A stretch of DNA of 64,000 nt from Varibaculum cambriense (GTDB lineage Bacteria > Actinomycetota > Actinomycetes > Actinomycetales > Actinomycetaceae), in assembly GCF_002848005.1 (NCBI RefSeq), contig NZ_PKHX01000006.1, positions 332-64,331 of the forward strand, given 5' to 3'. Made by a program: the position numbers and the translations under genes. The notes under the pieces are model-generated. The model searched no databases. It was not told the DNA's origin and was given only the letters and a program-made list of their open reading frames with translations. Position 1 is the stretch's first letter. The number at the start of each line of letters is the position of its first letter. This document shows, in pieces, positions 53,250 to 63,563 of this stretch.

Positions 53250-53996
53250 TCAGCCCGCTGGAACTTCTCGCTTACCTACTACGATTCCCGCGAATCTGCC
53301 GGTAACCCCATCACGGCGATAGGAATAAAGGTTTCGGTCTTCAAAAGTGCAGCGTTTAGAAGCAAAAGTAATCCGGGCTCCCGCCGCTCTAAGCTGGGAA
53401 ATTACCCCCGCTTGCAGATCTAAACCAGGACTTCCCACCCGAGTACGAGACCAGGCAGCTGGCACATGCCCGGTCACATGGGTTCGCATCGCCTCGGGTA
53501 CCTCGTAGCAGGCTCCACAGATCGCAGGTCCAATAGCGGCATGAATCTTGCCGCTCTGGGCTCCTAGTTTCCGTAAAGCCAGCACCGCTTCGCGCACAAT
53601 CCCGGTGACCATTCCAGCTCTGCCCGCATGCACTGCGGCCACCAGCAGACCGTCATCGGAAGCCAGTAGCAGGGGCACGCAATCAGCCACCATCACTCCC
53701 GCTGCCGGGGTGGTTAGTCCCAGTTCTACGAATTCGCGAGTGTCGATGATGATCCCGTCGGCCTCCACCGGAGCGTTGGTATGACCGGGACGGACTTGCA
53801 CTACCCGGTTGGAATGGGTCTGATGCATCCAGACGACTTTCCGCCCGATTGCCTCGTCAACGATTCTGCGGTTCTCCGCTACGGTATCGGGGTTATCTCC
53901 GACGTGATCTCCCAGGTTGAGGGTAGCGTATGTTCCGGAGGAGTGCCCCCCGATCCGGTTGGTAAAAACCGCCTGCGCGCCACCAATGCGAAACAT
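53250..53996 (-). CDS. pgeF: PgeF/YfiH-family purine nucleosidase/laccase-domain protein
   Basis: 248 residues. Zinc/copper-site His and Cys are in VWMHQTHSNRVV, VMVADCVPLLLASDDGLLVA, AAVHAGRAGMV, and GPAICGACYEV. E. coli YfiH edits misincorporated Ser in peptidoglycan precursors; others show purine nucleoside phosphorylase activity. Six bp after the ftsZ stop, so probably co-transcribed. Confidence 0.92.
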   Translation of the reverse strand: MFRIGGAQAVFTNRIGGHSSGTYATLNLGDHVGDNPDTVAENRRIVDEAIGRKVVWMHQTHSNRVVQVRPGHTNAPVEADGIIIDTREFVELGLTTPAAGVMVADCVPLLLASDDGLLVAAVHAGRAGMVTGIVREAVLALRKLGAQSGKIHAAIGPAICGACYEVPEAMRTHVTGHVPAAWSRTRVGSPGLDLQAGVISQLRAAGARITFASKRCTFEDRNLYSYRRDGVTGRFAGIVVGKREVPAG

Positions 53997-54002
53997 CGCG
54001 AC

Positions 54003-55340
54003 CTACCGCATGAAGTCGGGTACATCAAGACCCGATTCTTGATCGTCGTCCTCGAATACTCGCGGTACGGTTAAGGTGCTATCGTCCTCGCTCTTGCTGT
54101 TAACCCCAAAGTTATCGCGGTAGCTGCTGGGGGTTTCGTTTTCTTTACGATTAAAGGCGTCGCGCGAAGGGGGAGTTACCGGCAGGCGGTGCGCTCCTCC
54201 AGTGACGCTGGTACGCGGCAGATCCCCGACGCTGCGTTCGTCCTCTTTAAGCACTGCGCGGCGCGGAAAGGCCGGGATAGCGGAGGTTACCGTGGCATCC
54301 TCCCTGGTTTTTTCTTTTTCAGAGGAGGCGGCGGGTTCGGAGGCCGGCTCGGGGGTTGCTTTCTTCTCTACCCGCGCACTCTTTTTACCCTTCTTGGGGT
54401 CATCGAACCCGGCGGCAATAATAGTCACCCGAATCTGATCGCCCAAGGATTCGTCAACGTTGGCGCCGAAAATAATATTGGCTTCGGGGTGCACCATTTC
54501 GCGTACCATATCCGCAGCGCGATGCACTTCCAATAGTCCCATATCCGAGCCGCCCTGGAAGAACATCAACACTCCCAGCGCCCCGTCAATATCGGCTTCT
54601 AGCAGCGGGGACATAAAGGCGGCTTCGGCAGCGCGGATTGCGCGGTCTTCCCCGGTGGCCGAACCAATCCCCATCAGAGCAGTCCCTGCCCCTTTCATCA
54701 CGCTTTTCACGTCCGCGAAGTCAACGTTAATGAGGGCGGAGGTGGTAATCAGGTCGGTGATACCCTGCACGCCGGAATGCAGAACTTCGTCAGCCGCGGA
54801 GAAGGCATCCACCATGGTGATGTTTTGATCTGAGATTTCCAGGAGGCGATCGTTGGGAATCACGATAATGGTATCTACTTCTTTGCGCAGTGCCTCTACC
54901 CCGGCTTCTGCCTGCGTATGACGACGCTTGCCTTCAAAGGAGAACGGCCGGGTAACTACCCCGATGGTCAGGGCGCCCATTTCCCGCGCCACCCGCGCCA
55001 CGATAGGAGCGCCACCAGTACCGGTACCGCCGCCCTCGCCGGCGGTAACGAAGACCATGTCCGCCCCTTCTAGGGTGTCTTTGATTTCCTCTTCGTTATC
55101 AGCGGCAGCGCGTTCGCCTACCTTGGGATCGGCACCGGCGCCGAGGCCACGGGTTTCTTCCCGTCCGATATCCAGTTTCACGTCCGCATCTGACATCATT
55201 AGTGCCTGCGCATCAGTGTTAATCGCGATGAACTCTACGCCTTTTAGGCCGAACTCAATCATGCGGTTAACGGCGTTTGCTCCGCCGCCGCCGATGCCTA
55301 CAACTTTAATATCTGCCAGGTTGGTATCTGGTACTGTCAC
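54003..55340 (-). CDS. ftsZ: Cell division protein FtsZ
   Basis: GTG start at 55340 with GGAGGG upstream. 445 residues: GTP-binding [15 protein letters not shown] and the tubulin signature [17 protein letters not shown]7-loop region ([15 protein letters not shown]), a Pro/Glu/Ser-rich linker of about 110 residues and the conserved C-terminal peptide LDVPDFMR that binds SepF. Forms the division ring. Confidence 0.97.
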   Translation of the reverse strand: MTVPDTNLADIKVVGIGGGGANAVNRMIEFGLKGVEFIAINTDAQALMMSDADVKLDIGREETRGLGAGADPKVGERAAADNEEEIKDTLEGADMVFVTAGEGGGTGTGGAPIVARVAREMGALTIGVVTRPFSFEGKRRHTQAEAGVEALRKEVDTIIVIPNDRLLEISDQNITMVDAFSAADEVLHSGVQGITDLITTSALINVDFADVKSVMKGAGTALMGIGSATGEDRAIRAAEAAFMSPLLEADIDGALGVLMFFQGGSDMGLLEVHRAADMVREMVHPEANIIFGANVDESLGDQIRVTIIAAGFDDPKKGKKSARVEKKATPEPASEPAASSEKEKTREDATVTSAIPAFPRRAVLKEDERSVGDLPRTSVTGGAHRLPVTPPSRDAFNRKENETPSSYRDNFGVNSKSEDDSTLTVPRVFEDDDQESGLDVPDFMR

Positions 55341-55532
55341 GGTCGCCCTCCGATCTAACCCTAAAGCTTTACTTTAGAGTTAGGATTATTAGCCCTCTTG
55401 GTCAAACGAAAATCCTATGTAAAGAGGAGTTTTCAGCAAGCATTATGGGCGCGTGTTGCCCATTTCCCATAAAAGTTTCCCGTTTGCTTTCCCGACATAT
55501 CATTAGAGACAAGAAATAACTCAGGAGGAAAT

Positions 55533-55961
55533 ATGCCCACCATTTTTACTCGCATTATCGCTGGCGAAATCCCCGGCGAGTTCTGCTGGAAAGACGATAT
55601 CTGTGTCGCCTTCGCTGACATTAACCCCATAACCCCCGGACACGTGCTATTAGTCCCCCGCCGGGAAGTAGAAAACTATTGGGACGCCCCCACCGCGGAG
55701 CTACAGCACCTAATGAAAGTGGCACAGATTATCGGGCGCGCCCAACGGCAGGCTTTCGGATCTGAGCGCTCCTGCCTAAGCATCGCCGGATTCGACGTAC
55801 CGCATTTGCATCTACATCTAATTCCGGCAAACTCCATGGAAGACATTAAGTTCGCTCACGCCCAACCCGCCACTGCGGAGGACATCGCCGCCTCTATGCA
55901 GAAGCTACGCCAGGCAATTGCCGCCCAGGGACACGCCAGGGAGGCGGGAGCCCGCGCCTAA
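55533..55961 (+). CDS. HIT-family hydrolase
   Basis: 142 residues; AGGAGG precedes the ATG. FTRIIAGEIPGEFCWKDD start and the His-triad motif HLHLHLIP near residue 92 are clear. HIT proteins hydrolyse nucleoside-phosphate-linked compounds such as AMP-NH2 or Ap4A. Its 3' end overlaps the convergent DUF6912 gene by 4 bp. Confidence 0.93.
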   Translation: MPTIFTRIIAGEIPGEFCWKDDICVAFADINPITPGHVLLVPRREVENYWDAPTAELQHLMKVAQIIGRAQRQAFGSERSCLSIAGFDVPHLHLHLIPANSMEDIKFAHAQPATAEDIAASMQKLRQAIAAQGHAREAGARA

Positions 55962-56497
55962 GGGACAGCATTTTCTGCTAGCGCCCCGCGTAAATAATCA
56001 AGTTCGCTGGCATCAAACCAGGAAAGAGGCTCGGCGGCGAGCTCTTCCCAAAGTTCCAGTGCTGGCGAGGCCGCTGCCGTTAGATCGGTACTTGCATCGC
56101 TAAAGTCACCGCGACACCACGCTGCGGCCTGCTCCGCGCCTACCTGCGAGCGCACCTGGGCGCATAGCTCCAAACTTTCGGAACTGTCTACATGCAGGCT
56201 CACTAAGCGCTGCCAGTCAAAGCCGGATTTAACCGCAAATACTCCGGGCGCATTTCCCTCGCCCACTTCCTGAGGTTTAGCATCGAGCGCTGCGACTATT
56301 CGCCCCGGATAGCCCGCGACTTCCCCCTGGAGGCAGGACATAGCGGATATAGTCATCGCCAAATCTTCTGCCTGCTCACTGTCGAGAGGATCAAGTCCCC
56401 AAAGCTGACAGAATTCAGCGCTGCCCTGCCAGGCAGAGGGGGAATACAGATGTGGCTCTAACAGGTCAGATACCGCCAGGGGAAGATAAATTCGCAC
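55958..56497 (-). CDS. DUF6912-like protein of unknown function
   Basis: A 179-residue protein with GTG start at 56497. Begins MRIYLPLAVSDLLE, a pattern shared by small actinobacterial proteins of the DUF6912 type (short beta strand, then an acidic Trp/Ser-rich body with a repeated WFDASELDYL-like end). No catalytic motif or membrane segment is visible. Convergent with the HIT gene; the 293-bp divergent gap towards the Rv3235-family gene holds no gene. Confidence 0.7.
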   Translation of the reverse strand: MRIYLPLAVSDLLEPHLYSPSAWQGSAEFCQLWGLDPLDSEQAEDLAMTISAMSCLQGEVAGYPGRIVAALDAKPQEVGEGNAPGVFAVKSGFDWQRLVSLHVDSSESLELCAQVRSQVGAEQAAAWCRGDFSDASTDLTAAASPALELWEELAAEPLSWFDASELDYLRGALAENAVP

Positions 56498-56790
56498 CTG
56501 GCAATTGTAGCGGCTAGCCGGGGATCCTCAGCCTCTTTAATGCTGTGTTGCCCAAATACTCTCCGGCCAACCAACACCCACCACAAATTTCCCGCTATAA
56601 ACTCATCTTTCTTTAATTCTTTCTTAATTCGCTTTTATGGACAGCCTCCCCGCAAATGACTTTTGTAACTGGAGAAATTTGCATATACCTGTTTAAACAG
56701 TTCGAGAACGCGCATTGGCAACGGAGCCCTCTTATCCCCGCCTCTCTAATGAATTAGCGTTTTTCTCTAATATTTAAAGGATTTGAGTCG

Positions 56791-57414
56791 ATGAGTTTAG
56801 CAGCGCAAAGCCTCCTCGCCCGGGAGGTAACAGAAACAGATGTTCCCCCGGAAATAAACAAGGTAAACCCGAGGCAAGAACTTTTTCCGCCCGGCAAACC
56901 GTTAGTAACAATCTGCCCTCAAGATGGCGATACTCCTGGACCCTGCGCGATAATTTGTCCCGAACTTCCGCGGATTCCCTTAAGCCCCAAATACGGCCCC
57001 CTCGAAGTCCAGACTCTGCTGCCCCGCCCTCAAGATAGTGAGAAAACACCCGCTAAACCGGCAGGTGCCTCCCTATCGTCATTACCTCAGATAAAACCGT
57101 GGGTGGCAACCGCCGTAAAAACCATATTCGAAGTATTTTCTGGCCGCCGTTCTGCGCAGGCGGTAACTAACTGGTTTACCCCGGACTTACAGAGACCGTT
57201 TCTAGCATTAGCGCGTAGCGAGAGGCATCGTCCCCTGCCAACAGCGATTCAGATCCGCCGAATTCTTTGTCGCAGAGCCGGGATCGGGACTGAGGGCGGC
57301 GGCGCCTTCGAAGTCGCGGTGAGTATTAGCGATGGCTCTCGGGTACGGGCAGTGGCAATGCGTATCATCCCCTGTGACAAAAAATGGAAGATTTCGGCGC
57401 TCGAGATCGGATAA
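56791..57414 (+). CDS. Rv3235-family protein
   Basis: 207 residues: a variable Pro-rich N-terminal half and a conserved C-terminal half (RRSAQAVTNWFTPDLQRPFL, then VRAVAMRIIPCDKKWKISAL). This matches the small actinobacterial family that sits by secA (Rv3235 near secA1 in mycobacteria). Its function is unknown; a link to SecA or translation is only a guess from position. AAAGGA precedes the ATG. Confidence 0.78.
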   Translation: MSLAAQSLLAREVTETDVPPEINKVNPRQELFPPGKPLVTICPQDGDTPGPCAIICPELPRIPLSPKYGPLEVQTLLPRPQDSEKTPAKPAGASLSSLPQIKPWVATAVKTIFEVFSGRRSAQAVTNWFTPDLQRPFLALARSERHRPLPTAIQIRRILCRRAGIGTEGGGAFEVAVSISDGSRVRAVAMRIIPCDKKWKISALEIG

Positions 57415-57523
57415 ACGATTCCGCCGGTAAGTCTCGACGAACAATCAGTTCTATCCTTGGTTTTTCCTAAGGCCTCTCCACCCAGTCGCCAAACTTCTGC
57501 GGTAGTCAGCAGAAATTCCGAAA

Positions 57524-57553
57524 GGTACCGCTAGCCTTAGAGCTAGCGGTACC
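57524..57553. terminator. Bidirectional hairpin between Rv3235-family gene and secA
   Basis: Perfect 12-bp stem GGTACCGCTAGC/GCTAGCGGTACC with a 6-nt loop between two convergent genes. U-runs are weak on both sides. Confidence 0.75.
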
Positions 57554-57564
57554 TCCGGGAAGGA

Positions 57565-60342
57565 TTAGCGACGCTTCTTACGCTTCTTCTGCGCGCGGCG
57601 CTGAGCACGGTTACCGCCTTGCGCGGCGGTTTGCCGCGCAGCCTCGGCACCAAAAGCTGAGCCTTGCCCAGAAGCTCCCGCGCCAGCCGGCACCGTTTGT
57701 GAGGATTCCTTATGTCCGGTATCTCCCATCACCGAGCCTTCCGCCAGCGCCTTCTTCTTGGCTTGCTCCGCTTGCTGTTTTTCTGCCTCTAGCTGCTGCT
57801 CATAGACCTGCTGGAACTGGTGGGAGAAACTGAAAATACCGGTAATGGTATCTTCACGTACCTGTCCCATCATATTTTCGAACATGAGCGCGCCCTCGGA
57901 CTTATATTCCACCAGGGGGTCGCGCTGCCCCATCGCCCGCAGACCGATACCTTCTTTGAGGTAATCCATCTCGTAAAGGTGCTGTTGCCACAGGCGATCT
58001 ACCGTAGCCAGCAGCACCCGGCGTTCCAGTTCCGCCATCGGCTGGTCACCCAATTGATCAATCGCAATTGGGTTCTCGTTTACCTGATCCAGAATCTCTT
58101 CATAGGCATCGGCAATATCGTTTTGTAGCATAGTTTCCAGCTCGGAAGCTGAAATATGCAGGAAAGAGCCGTCCTCGTCTTTAAGCTCAGATAGGGAGGC
58201 GCGCACCGGATAAACCGCACGCAGATTATTCCACAGTTTTTCCAAATCCCATTCGTTAGAATCGGCGCCCTCACTGGTGGCGTGGGTGACCGCCTCTTTA
58301 ATCAAAGTGCGCAGGTAGGAAGGAATCAGCTCGTCGAGATCGATTTTCTTATGCAGAACTTCCTGACGTTCGGTGTAAATCAGGTCGCGCTGATCGGTCA
58401 TCACGTCGTCATATTTGAGGACGTTTTTACGGATCTCGAAGTTCTGCGCCTCCGTCTGGTGCTGCGCGGACTGGATGCGCCCGGAAACCATCTTGGATTC
58501 CAGCGGCAAATCCTCGGGGTAAAGCGAAGAATTCATAAACCGGGTAACGAACGCCGCCATGTTCTTCATCATCAACGGGTCATCCATAGCCAGGTAGAAA
58601 CGAGATTCCCCGGGGTCACCTTGACGTCCCGAACGCCCGCGCAACTGGTTATCAATGCGGCGAGCATCGTGACGTTCGGTGCCGAGGACGTAGAGTCCGC
58701 CCAGGTCAACGACCTCTTCGTGTTCGTCGGCCACCTCGGCCTCCGCCTCGGTAAGGGCGTCCTCCCAGGCTGCTTGCCATTCAGAGAGGTTATCTTCCGG
58801 ATCCAGGCCGCGCGCGCGCAGTTTCTGATCCGCAATATGTTCCGGGTTGCCGCCCAGCATAATGTCGGTACCACGCCCGGCCATATTGGTGGCCACGGTA
58901 ACCATGCCTTTACGTCCGGCATCGAACACCACCTGGGCTTCGTGGGCGTGCTGCTTCGCGTTGAGCACGTTGTGCGGCACCCCGGCCTCATCTAGCAGGA
59001 TGGAAAGTTCTTCCGACTTGGCAACATCGGTGGTACCTACCAGAATTGGCTGACCTTTTTCGTGACGTTCTTTAATATCGTCGACAATCGCCTTGAGTTT
59101 GCCGCGCCGGGAAGGATAAACCAAATCCGGCTGGTCAATGCGGATCATGGGCTTATTGGGCGGAATCGGGATTACCCCAATCTTGTAGGTATTCATGAAC
59201 TCGGCCGCCTCGGTTTCCGCGGTACCGGTCATGCCCGAAAGTTTGTTGTACAGGCGGAAATAGTTCTGCAAGGTGATGGTGGCCAGGGTCTGGTTCTCGG
59301 CTTTAACCGGGACGTGCTCCTTGGCTTCGATCGCCTGGTGCATTCCCTCGTTGTAGCGCCGCCCTTCCATTACGCGCCCGGTATGTTCGTCAACGATTAG
59401 CACTTCCCGGTTGCGGACAATATAGTCCCGATCCCGTTTGAACAGCTCTTTCGCTTTGATTGCGTTGTTGAGGAAGCCGATTAAGGGAGTATGGGAGGCC
59501 TCGTAGAGGTTGTCGATCCCTAAGAAGTCCTCGACCGCGGCAATCCCCACATCGGTGACCCCCACGGTGCGTTTCTTTTCGTCGACCTCGTAATCCATAT
59601 CTTTTTCTAAGCGGGTTACCAGGGAAGCGAACTTGTTGTACCACTGGTCAGCCTCGCCTTGAGCGGGACCGGAAATAATCAGCGGGGTACGCGCTTCGTC
59701 GATCAGAATGGAGTCAACCTCGTCGACAATCGCGAAGTTGTGTTCACGCTGCACGATATCTTCTACCCGCTGCACCATATTGTCGCGTAGATAGTCGAAT
59801 CCGAACTCGTTATTGGTGCCGTAAGTAATATCCGCTTGGTATTGTTTTAGCCGCTCCGTGGGGGTTTGGCCGTTGACAATACAGCCTACGGTTAGCCCCA
59901 GGAAGCGATAGACACGCCCCATGAGCTCACTTTGATAACTGGCGAGGTAGTCGTTAACCGTAACTACGTGCACGCCCTTGCCACTAAGGGCGTTGAGGTA
60001 ACTGGGCATGGTGGCGACCAGGGTTTTACCTTCACCGGTTTTCATTTCGGCAATATTGCCGTTATGGAGGGCGATTCCTCCCATCACCTGCACGTGATAG
60101 GGCTTTTGTTTGAGGACGCGCCAGGCAGCCTCCCGCACAGTAGCGAAGGCATCCACCAGGATTTCGTCCTCGCTTGCCCCTTTTGCCAGTGCCTCTTTAA
60201 ACTCGGCGGTCTTGGCTTTTAGCTCTTCGTCGCTGAGAGCGGCGTATTCTTCTTCTTTCGCCACAACTTCGCGAGCTGTCCGGTCTAGGCGTTTGAGGAT
60301 CCGCCCCTCGCCCATCCGCAGGATCTTTTCAAAAAACGACAT
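57565..60342 (-). CDS. secA: Preprotein translocase ATPase SecA
   Basis: Start at ATG 60342 ([20 protein letters not shown]); a 17-codon longer frame is not family-like. 925 residues: Walker [22 protein letters not shown]-type [15 protein letters not shown], motor domain 2 with [17 protein letters not shown] and [14 protein letters not shown], and a basic C-terminal end ([14 protein letters not shown]) in place of a zinc-binding tail. Drives protein export through SecYEG; the surface adhesins at 2 and 4155 are likely clients. Confidence 0.97.
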   Translation of the reverse strand: MSFFEKILRMGEGRILKRLDRTAREVVAKEEEYAALSDEELKAKTAEFKEALAKGASEDEILVDAFATVREAAWRVLKQKPYHVQVMGGIALHNGNIAEMKTGEGKTLVATMPSYLNALSGKGVHVVTVNDYLASYQSELMGRVYRFLGLTVGCIVNGQTPTERLKQYQADITYGTNNEFGFDYLRDNMVQRVEDIVQREHNFAIVDEVDSILIDEARTPLIISGPAQGEADQWYNKFASLVTRLEKDMDYEVDEKKRTVGVTDVGIAAVEDFLGIDNLYEASHTPLIGFLNNAIKAKELFKRDRDYIVRNREVLIVDEHTGRVMEGRRYNEGMHQAIEAKEHVPVKAENQTLATITLQNYFRLYNKLSGMTGTAETEAAEFMNTYKIGVIPIPPNKPMIRIDQPDLVYPSRRGKLKAIVDDIKERHEKGQPILVGTTDVAKSEELSILLDEAGVPHNVLNAKQHAHEAQVVFDAGRKGMVTVATNMAGRGTDIMLGGNPEHIADQKLRARGLDPEDNLSEWQAAWEDALTEAEAEVADEHEEVVDLGGLYVLGTERHDARRIDNQLRGRSGRQGDPGESRFYLAMDDPLMMKNMAAFVTRFMNSSLYPEDLPLESKMVSGRIQSAQHQTEAQNFEIRKNVLKYDDVMTDQRDLIYTERQEVLHKKIDLDELIPSYLRTLIKEAVTHATSEGADSNEWDLEKLWNNLRAVYPVRASLSELKDEDGSFLHISASELETMLQNDIADAYEEILDQVNENPIAIDQLGDQPMAELERRVLLATVDRLWQQHLYEMDYLKEGIGLRAMGQRDPLVEYKSEGALMFENMMGQVREDTITGIFSFSHQFQQVYEQQLEAEKQQAEQAKKKALAEGSVMGDTGHKESSQTVPAGAGASGQGSAFGAEAARQTAAQGGNRAQRRAQKKRKKRR

Positions 60343-60506
60343 TAGTTCTCCCGTGTGTTCGCTCCGTTTACCGATTCTATACGGCTGCTGCAAAAAGCAC
60401 GATTAGTTATTTTAGTTTTTCCTCTCGGCGTAGCGCCTGGTGGCGCAAGTTTTTTAGGCTCCACGCTTGACTGGCTAGGGGTCACGCCCCAACTTGCCCG
60501 CTGTTC

Positions 60507-61700
60507 TTACGCCCCCAGCTTGGCGTGTAGCTCCCGCGCCATATCGGTATCTTCCCAGGTAAACCCGGAACGTCCGAAATGCCCGTAGGCGGCGGTACGC
60601 GAATAGATAGGTCGGCGCAGCGAAAGGCGATCGATAATAGCGGCCGGTCGCAAGTCGAAAGTTTCCCGCACGGCCTCAAGAATCTGAGCTTTATCCATCT
60701 TTTCGGTGCCGAAAGTTTCCAGTTCTATCGAAACCGGGTGCGCCGAGCCGATAGCATAGGCCACCTGCAGTTCCGCCCGATCCGCAAGTCCGGCCGCCAC
60801 TACGTTCTTGGCTACCCACCGCGCCGCATAGGCCGCGGAGCGATCAACTTTTGTAGCGTCTTTCCCGGAGAACGCGCCTCCACCGTGACGCGCCATCCCC
60901 CCGTAGGTGTCGACGATTAGTTTGCGACCGGTAACTCCGGTGTCAGCGGCTGGGCCTCCCAAGATAAAGCGTCCCGCCGGGTTCACGAGGGTGCGGAAGT
61001 CACTGTCGTCAATCCACGGAACCTGGGAGATAACCGGATCGATCACCGCGGCTTTTACTTCTGCCCGCAGGTCTTTAAGGCTGACAGAAGCTAGATGCTG
61101 AGTCGAAAGCACGATGGTGTCTAGCCCTACTGGGCGCCCGTCCTCATAACGTACCGTTACCTGGGTTTTCCCATCGGGGCACAGGTAGTCGAGGATTTTT
61201 TCCCGCCGAACTTTTTCGAGTTGCTTAGACAAGCGATGCGCCAGCCAGATCGGGGCGGGCATTAAATCGGGGGTTTCGTTGCAGGCGTAGCCGAACATCA
61301 TCCCTTGGTCGCCGGCTCCCTGCTGGTCAAAAGCATCTACCGCCGATCCTTCCCGAGTCTCCCAGGAATCTTGCACCCCTTGAGCAATATCGGGACTCTG
61401 GCGGTCGATAGACACCAGCACTCCGCAAGAATTTCCATCAAAACCAATATCGGAGGAGGTGTAGCCGATTTCGTTAATGGTTTCGCGCACTAGGGTCTGC
61501 AGGTCAACATAGCCGGAAGTGGTGATTTCGCCGGCCAGATGCACCTGCCCGGTGGTGGCCATCACTTCTACGGCGGATCGCGCCTCCGGGTCTTGCTCTA
61601 GTAGGGCATCCACAATGGTGTCGGCGATGCGGTCGCAGACTTTGTCGGGGTGTCCGCTGGTGACGGATTCAGAAGTAAAAATCGACTGCTTTGCGCTCAT
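60507..61700 (-). CDS. metK: S-adenosylmethionine synthetase
   Basis: 397 residues. [20 protein letters not shown], the [16 protein letters not shown] hexapeptide signature and [20 protein letters not shown]-loop-like segment are intact. Makes SAM from methionine and ATP. Upstream 1.3 kb region shows no SAM riboswitch that I can recognise. Confidence 0.97.
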   Translation of the reverse strand: MSAKQSIFTSESVTSGHPDKVCDRIADTIVDALLEQDPEARSAVEVMATTGQVHLAGEITTSGYVDLQTLVRETINEIGYTSSDIGFDGNSCGVLVSIDRQSPDIAQGVQDSWETREGSAVDAFDQQGAGDQGMMFGYACNETPDLMPAPIWLAHRLSKQLEKVRREKILDYLCPDGKTQVTVRYEDGRPVGLDTIVLSTQHLASVSLKDLRAEVKAAVIDPVISQVPWIDDSDFRTLVNPAGRFILGGPAADTGVTGRKLIVDTYGGMARHGGGAFSGKDATKVDRSAAYAARWVAKNVVAAGLADRAELQVAYAIGSAHPVSIELETFGTEKMDKAQILEAVRETFDLRPAAIIDRLSLRRPIYSRTAAYGHFGRSGFTWEDTDMARELHAKLGA

Positions 61701-61765
61701 AGTCTCCAGTTTATGGCAGCGCTGGCGGTTGCGGGAATTGGGAGGGAGGTAAGCAGAGTTAAGCG

Positions 61766-62029
61766 TTAGAAGTCACCATAATGGGTTCCACACTGGACTA
61801 TTCGCAACACCTCGCCATCGATCTTGAAAACCAGACGATTTTTTTCATCGATGCGAGCGCTCCAGTATCCAGAAAGATCTCCCCGCAAAGGTTCAGGTTT
61901 ACCTATGCATTTGTACCCGTTACGGTCAATTGACTGTATTAGCTTCAATATTCGTCTCACAGTTTTCTTGTCTTGGTTCAACCAATACTGAAATTCTTCC
62001 CAAGAATAATCTGTCCAAGCCTTAATCAC
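61766..62029 (-). CDS. YoeB-family mRNA interferase toxin
   Basis: 87 residues from a GTG at 62029, overlapping the antitoxin stop by 8 bp. [20 protein letters not shown] and the ending [13 protein letters not shown] are typical of Txe/YoeB (catalytic Glu, Arg and His-Tyr pair: [18 protein letters not shown]). Ribosome-dependent mRNA cleavage is the known activity. Confidence 0.92.
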   Translation of the reverse strand: MIKAWTDYSWEEFQYWLNQDKKTVRRILKLIQSIDRNGYKCIGKPEPLRGDLSGYWSARIDEKNRLVFKIDGEVLRIVQCGTHYGDF

Positions 62030-62279
62030 CGGGCAGAACCTCGTGAATGGTACCGCCAGTTTGTTCCATTTGGGCTATTGAACTGCGCAAACGCTTCATA
62101 TTTGATTCTGAATAGAACGGATCAATAGCCACCTCGAACGGGATCCGCTTCTCCCGCACCACCTTTGCTGCAAACATGGTGTAGGCGCTGGTAGCTGTAA
62201 GCCCCAGTTCTTTACACGTGGCTTCAAGAGATTTTTTCAAACTAGCATCCATCCGAAAATTGACAGTTGCTTGCGCCAC
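62022..62279 (-). CDS. RelB/DinJ-family antitoxin
   Basis: A GTG at 62279 (MAQATVNFRMDASLKKSLEA) is preferred over the GTG at 62288 because AGGGTGG lies at the right distance before it and the family starts this way. 85 residues; the CKELGLTATSAYTMFAAKVV segment is diagnostic of DinJ/RelB. YoeB usually pairs with YefM, so this is a mixed DinJ-YoeB module. Confidence 0.88.
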   Translation of the reverse strand: MAQATVNFRMDASLKKSLEATCKELGLTATSAYTMFAAKVVREKRIPFEVAIDPFYSESNMKRLRSSIAQMEQTGGTIHEVLPGD

Positions 62280-62307
62280 TTTAACCACCCTTTAAATACA
62301 AATCTCG

Positions 62308-62318
62308 ACTTCTGAAGT
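62308..62318. promoter_or_regulatory. Small palindrome upstream of the DinJ-YoeB module
   Basis: ACTTC-T-GAAGT, 29 bp upstream of the antitoxin start, is a possible operator. It is short, so chance is not excluded. Confidence 0.35.
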
Positions 62319-62421
62319 ACACATTACAGCTTTTGCAACACAAATGGAATACTTTTTTACATTTTGCACTCAACTGCCGTCACTTTCACCAGCCTGAGAC
62401 CCCCACTTACATAGGCTCCCA

Positions 62422-62608
62422 CCCTCCTTAGTCGACGCGGGAGGGCGTTTTTGTCACCTTCTCCGCGCCGGAGGGTGTTCTGATACCGGGAGGGTGATTT
62501 TGTCCGTGGAGGGTGATTCTGCACGCCCTCACAAGCCACTACAGGCACAACACCGACATTTCCACCCTCCCGCGACAATAACGCCCTCCAAGGACACTTC
62601 CACCCTCC
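62422..62608. repeat. 19-bp repeat array, locus C
   Basis: Forward GGAGGG cores start at 62440, 62470, 62489 and 62508 (one 30-bp step, then 19, 19). Inverted CCCTCC cores lie at 62422, 62565, 62584 and 62603 (last three exactly 19 apart). Units share the consensus of loci A and B, for example GGAGGGTGATTTTGTCCGT at 62489. It follows the DinJ-YoeB module and no ATPase gene is present. Confidence 0.82.
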
Positions 62609-63012
62609 AAAGTGAATTGTTGGACAGTCAGTTCCAGATCCTGCGCGGCGTTGAAGAGACGAGAGTACGGGGCGCTTAAAAAACGGCAATAAGACAACAA
62701 ATATCTGAGCTTTATCCAGATTTGACAATCTGTCCTGGTGCCACAACACCGGCATATCTGACGAGAACCTGTGGATAACTTTGTTGCGTAATTCATCGAA
62801 ATTGAAATTAGGAATGCGACAGGAAAATTCATTAAATTAAACACCTAATTTCCATTATTTTTAAATACAACTAAGTATTCTTTTGTACCTTTTATCGCGA
62901 AATTGGCGTTTTTAAATGTTTTTAAGCATAAAACAGCACATTTTGGGCGTCGGGGCTACATTCGCGGCCCATAAAAGTCCCGCAAAACCACTTTCGTGAT
63001 AAACAGCTAACT

Positions 63013-63028
63013 TGTGGTGTATTTCACA
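63013..63028. promoter_or_regulatory. CRP/GlxR-type cAMP-receptor binding site
   Basis: TGTGGTGTATTTCACA matches the actinobacterial consensus TGTGANNTANNTCACA at all specified positions except one (G for A at position 5). A class III adenylate cyclase gene is present at 29642. No protein gene lies close downstream, so its target may be an RNA gene. Confidence 0.55.
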
Positions 63029-63396
63029 TAAACCTTTAATTGTCTGCCCGTTCACTAGGAGGCTGCCACACCTATAAACCAAAGAAAGAAGAATATCCGC
63101 AGGTGAGACAGGTAAGCGCCAGGACGATAAAGCTTGAGGCAGACAGTAGAGTCTCGGGAACCAACAACGACGGAGCCAGAAAACTCATTTTGATTCGAAA
63201 AAATACAGATTTAATACCTCAATTGCGTGTATAAAATCGTTATTTTGGGGGTCTGATCAGGGGCTATAACTATTTAAATTCGCTTTGGGAGCATATTACG
63301 TGAAGAGTGCTTGTGATCGAGCAGTTTGTGGTGTATGCGAACAGAAGCTCGTGAAGAACGGTAAGAGGACAACAAAACTAGGAAGAATCCTGCGGT

Positions 63397-63476
63397 TTGC
63401 GTTGCATCGCAAAGTGCAACGCAATTTTTAGACTTGCAGCGCAAAGTGCAACGAAACCATTTGCGTTGCACTTGCG
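63397..63476. repeat. Palindromic GCAAAGTGCAACG repeats including a terminator hairpin
   Basis: TTGCGTTGCA (63397-63406) pairs perfectly with TGCAACGCAA (63415-63424), followed by TTTTT: a good plus-strand intrinsic terminator. GCAAAGTGCAACG occurs at 63409 and again at 63441 (period 32), and an inverted copy TTGCGTTGCACTTGCGC follows at 63461, giving a second hairpin. The minus-strand side lies downstream of the stress-protein gene. Confidence 0.65.
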
Positions 63477-63563
63477 CTACTAACTCTCAGTTTTCGAAGC
63501 CGGATTCTCTGCCATCGCAGCAGGCAGGCACTAGAGCGTGAAATAACCCGCTGGTACCTAGCC

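Larger units (their letters stand above)
62640..63563. other. Gene-poor, AT-rich 0.9-kb region
   Basis: No convincing coding sequence on either strand. It contains a lone consensus-like DnaA box (62770-62778), a near-consensus CRP/GlxR site (63013-63028), an intrinsic-terminator hairpin (63397-63430) and palindromic repeats up to 63476. A promoter-to-terminator interval of about 400 nt (63030-63430) could encode an untranslated RNA, but I do not recognise a family. Confidence 0.45.

Noticed and set aside
60343..60506. SAM-responsive riboswitch near metK
   Set aside because: This gap is downstream of metK on its strand, and the true upstream region (61701-61765) is too short for a known SAM riboswitch fold.
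62357..62844. Minus-strand frames across the 19-bp array C
   Set aside because: Coding potential comes from the repeats themselves; no ribosome-binding site or known domain.
62710..62890. Possible replication origin: one perfect DnaA box (62770) and one near match (about 62715) beside AT-rich DNA
   Set aside because: One perfect 9-mer is expected by chance in a window this size; no box cluster and no dnaA/dnaN genes are nearby.
63040..63234. 64-codon plus-strand frame after the GlxR-type site
   Set aside because: Starts at a weak codon without a ribosome-binding site and has no recognisable features, so left as possible RNA region.
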